In this document: one piece after another, positions 61,527-64,000 of the stretch
Layout of the letters: each line of letters starts with the position of its first letter
Position numbering within the stretch: the first letter of the stretch is position 1
Notes under the pieces: model-generated
Told to the model about the DNA's origin: nothing
Database searches by the model: none
The model's input: the letters and a program-made list of their open reading frames with translations, nothing else
Assembly (NCBI GenBank): GCA_014706385.1
Contig: JACGZH010000009.1
Location: 1,116,001 to 1,180,000 of the forward strand
DNA: 64,000 nt
Direction of reading: 5' to 3'
DNA from: Phaffia rhodozyma
Taxonomy: Eukaryota > Basidiomycota > Tremellomycetes > Cystofilobasidiales > Mrakiaceae
Translations under genes and position numbers: made by a program

Positions 61527-62341
61527 CTTTTGGGAACAGGAAAGGAAAGCGTAGATTGAAAGAGAATGGACAACCGGGAATAGACAGAGAGAGAGAGAGA
61601 GAGAGGAGTTGTGAGGAACAAGAAGCTTTCAGCCGTATCCTAAGGAGACTCACTTGCTATATATGTCGCCCCTCTCTCGTTCAGACAACGAACGCTACAA
61701 GTCTAAAAGGAAGTTCATCGGACATGACGGGCGCTGCAGTCGAGCCTACGTCTGAGGGCCTGATGACGATCGTTCTGCCATTCGTTCTGCCAGACGGAAG
61801 ACGGTGGATGGTGAGTGATTGGTCGGGAAGACACGCTAGACAGACAGCGGTAACCGCGGCCGCTGTCAGTGACCCCGGGATGTAATATACCGGAGACAGA
61901 GTTGGAGTATGGCCTTCGGAGCCGACATCGCCGGTGTAATCGACCGGTCGTCGTTCACCAGCGTTTGCTGCGGGCCGGGTCTGGAGGGCGGCCTTCTTCC
62001 GTTGGTGATTTAACCGATGGGGTTCCGGTACGGGCATAGACAAGGTAGGAAGGAACTAAACTGATAGAAAGGGCAGGACGGGTATCCATCTGGGTCGGTA
62101 GCTCTGATGGGCTGGGGGCCAGTCGGCTGAACAAAGAAAGACATGTTTACCAGGTCAAGGCTGATGAGTCTGAGTTCGACGAAACAGACGGTGAGCGTGT
62201 CTCGGATCGATAGTCTCCTACGGCCTTCGTACGTTCATCTGTATCGCATCAAAAGGCGTGAGAAAGAACACACATCAGACATCGATCAGATCGCAGAGAC
62301 ATGTTTGGATACTGAAAGCAGAAGAAGAGAACGCCAACGAA
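61527..62341. other. Esterase upstream region
   Basis: About 800 bases. It includes a GA repeat (61584-61602) just 5' of the esterase start and otherwise unremarkable sequence. No gene is supported. Confidence 0.45.
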
Positions 62342-62372
62342 CATAGGGGGGAGGGGGGGGGGGGGAGGGGGT
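62342..62372 (+). repeat. G-rich tract
   Basis: Runs of 5-14 G separated by single A, on the plus strand, next to the 3' end of Fanzor relic 2. It could form a G-quadruplex by composition. Confidence 0.85.
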
Positions 62373-62393
62373 TTCCCCAAGATCTCATGTTGT

Positions 62394-62422
62394 GCTCCAC
62401 CTGGCGCAGAGCCAGGTGGAGC
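62394..62422 (-). other. Perfect 12-bp stem-loop at Fanzor relic 2 terminus
   Basis: GCTCCACCTGGC (62394-62405) and GCCAGGTGGAGC (62411-62422) pair perfectly around the loop GCAGA. It lies within or just after the last codons of the relic's RuvC-III exon. Confidence 0.9.
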
Positions 62423-63262
62423 ATGTTGCGGGACGCATTGACAACCTAGTTCCACCACGTCTGAGAGAAAGCATAAAGCACAGAAAATACAGGGAAATTG
62501 ATCAGTACTCGAGGCACTATCTTGAGAAATCCAACAAATTTTCAACACATCAGACTTACTAGACAGATGCTTCGAACACTTTTCCGACGCCCACGTTTTG
62601 CTCCTCCCCAAGAACCCACCATGGCACTCGGAGCACATCCTTGATGTCTGGAACTTCCGGTCTTGACGAACCTTGAGCGGCGAGGAGACTCTCAGCGTGG
62701 TAATCTGCGTGTTTACAGGACCATGAGCATGGTTACGAGAAGACTACGAGAAGGCGCCATCTCCGAAGTCCACAAATATACGTGGATGTCATTGTGGCAG
62801 ACGAAGTGCCAGCTTGTGAAACGCTTTTTCACGGCTGATGTGCGCACCCCAGCGTTGACATCTCCGGCGTCGGGCAGTGAAGGACGTGGAGAGCCATAAG
62901 TAAGACCGAGAATACAAATTGACAGCAGTGCGGAGATCATCAAGACTGGCAGTTTTGAACGGAGAAGGATCCAAAGAAAGAAATCGAGGTGAGCAATGCC
63001 GTCTGCACAATTAGCGTGAGTATGAGAAACACTCACCACAGAGAGCTGTCGACACTTCCGTATCATTCTTCGTCCACGACCGTTGTTTTCGGAGCTTTTG
63101 TTCCATTCTCTCAAGGCACCTTCAAGACTCTAGAGAGAGTGACCACTGCGAGCCCCATTGAGCCAGACTGCCGCTGTTCGAAAACATGACTAGCCCTTAT
63201 GCAGTCGATAAGCAAAGCTTACGACGTTCCGAGCTAGCAGAAGTCATTAAGGTAAAGGCACC
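62395..63262 (-). pseudogene. Fanzor relic, copy 2
   Basis: A minus-strand homologue of the relic at 43.7-44.9 kb. From 5' to 3': a degraded RuvC-I region (SSERRKLCLSTA, aligned to SGRRTLLMTTA, with the catalytic Asp position no longer Asp); SLAQWGSQWSLSLES, a stop, then EQKLRKQRSWTKN; an intron ending GTGCAG near 63003; SLDDLRTAVNLYSRSYLWLS, RRRRCQRWGAHISREKAFHK and LALRLPQ with a stop; FVDFGDGAFS, a stop, SSRNHAHGP; then KFQTSRMCSECHGGF in the same frame, with the zinc-finger cysteines. After an intron ending CTCAG comes TWWN, a stop, VVNASRNMLHLAL, where family members read WNRDVNA: Arg is a stop and the catalytic Asp is Val. At least four stops and two lost catalytic positions make it dead. 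The upstream boundary is approximate and the N-terminal third is not recognised. Confidence 0.78.
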
Positions 63263-64000
63263 CGATGATTGTCTACATGTCAAAATGTGTCCTCATCACC
63301 CCGACTTCTTTATGACTTACAAACTATCAAATCATTCCTGGCTCTTTGCAACGATCCCGATTGATCACTTCGGCCAGTCATCGGTCACGATGAAGATTGA
63401 CATGATGGCCATCAGCGATGGCATTGCAGTTTACAGACGAAGATAGGACGGTTACATAGATAAGCTAACAAAGACAAAAAAACAAGAAGGTAAAGTTGGG
63501 ATCATTTGCTCGATCGAGCCACGTGCTGCTCATGCCCATATAGTCAGAGATGTGACTGAAATTCTACCTGTTTGTAAACCTTGACACAAGGACATGGTTC
63601 TCAATGCTCCCACAGTCCTGCGTTCTTCTTTTTTCCTATGGGAAAATCTTCCTTTGTCCCCTCAATCTTATGAAAGAAGAGTTCTTAAACCGTCATACAA
63701 TCGAGTTTCTCATTGGAATCACAACAGATGTGAACCTGATATCTGGCTAATCGATCATTATTAGAATTCATCAAACTCATCTGTCTTCACATGGTACCCA
63801 TTGATGTTCGACATGGGTCTGTTGTCCAGAAGTATGCAAGTCCGCTCTATGTATAGCTTGGGAGCGGAGGGTCATCCGTTGTAAGTCAATCATCCCGTCA
63901 ATCCAAGATCAAAAAAGAAGGTATTTCTTGCAGACTTAGATCAGCTGATCTCATGTCAACCCGCGTTTGGATCATCTTTAAGCCGATACCTCCGTTCTGA
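63263..64000. other. Window edge, no gene recognised
   Basis: No convincing open frame, RNA gene or repeat. The first few hundred bases may include further decayed Fanzor sequence on the minus strand, but I cannot align it with confidence. Confidence 0.4.

Noticed and set aside
63186..63446. 86-codon plus-strand frame
   Set aside because: It overlaps the reverse strand of the Fanzor relic, shows no family pattern, and the alignment with copy 1 is on the minus strand.

Overview
This window looks like nuclear DNA of a basidiomycete yeast, probably a tremellomycete. Nearly every gene is broken by short introns (mostly 60-150 bases, GT(A/G)NGT donors), there are two eukaryotic tRNA genes (one with an intron just 3' of the anticodon), and the gene set is fungal (TUP1, PP1, VPS23, mitochondrial KGD1 and ATP synthase subunit e, an ABCC transporter). 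The mevalonate kinase reads like what I remember of Phaffia rhodozyma (Xanthophyllomyces). That identification is from memory and not proven here.

Layout. 0-6.2 kb: a glutathione S-transferase-like gene and the E1 subunit of 2-oxoglutarate dehydrogenase, both on the minus strand. 6.9-9.3 kb: two plus-strand genes of unknown function, a small membrane protein and a probable mitochondrial protein. 10-13.7 kb: ATP synthase subunit e and the ESCRT-I subunit VPS23, minus. 14.1-18.3 kb: a plus-strand gene in which cystathionine beta-lyase runs in frame into mevalonate kinase. 19-21.3 kb: PP1 phosphatase, minus. 22.5-31.4 kb: an F-box-like gene, a secreted/anchored DUF7729-like protein and a poly-Q C2H2 transcription factor. 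32.9-36.9 kb: TUP1 corepressor, minus, followed by about 1.7 kb of mini- and microsatellites. 38.6-40.3 kb: an unknown gene. 40.6-45.5 kb: tRNA-His, a foldback element, an MFS transporter, a Fanzor relic, diverged direct repeats and tRNA-Ala. 45.6-57.1 kb: a periplasmic-binding-protein-like gene and a very intron-rich ABCC transporter. 57.5-61.5 kb: an R3H-domain protein and a tannase/feruloyl esterase, minus. 62.4-63.3 kb: a second Fanzor relic, minus, then nothing recognisable to the end.

The genes form no obvious pathway cluster. The most interesting material is (a) two decayed, mutually homologous copies of a Fanzor (TnpB-like, RNA-guided nuclease) gene in opposite orientations about 18 kb apart, both with stops but with recognisable RuvC and zinc-finger landmarks; (b) the apparent in-frame cystathionine beta-lyase / mevalonate kinase fusion, which depends on one A5 run; and (c) a TUP1 intron made of about 23 copies of an 8-base unit that carries a branch-point-like CTCAC on the transcribed strand.

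Exon boundaries were read by eye from splice signals and frame continuity. They are good where a family fixes them and approximate elsewhere.
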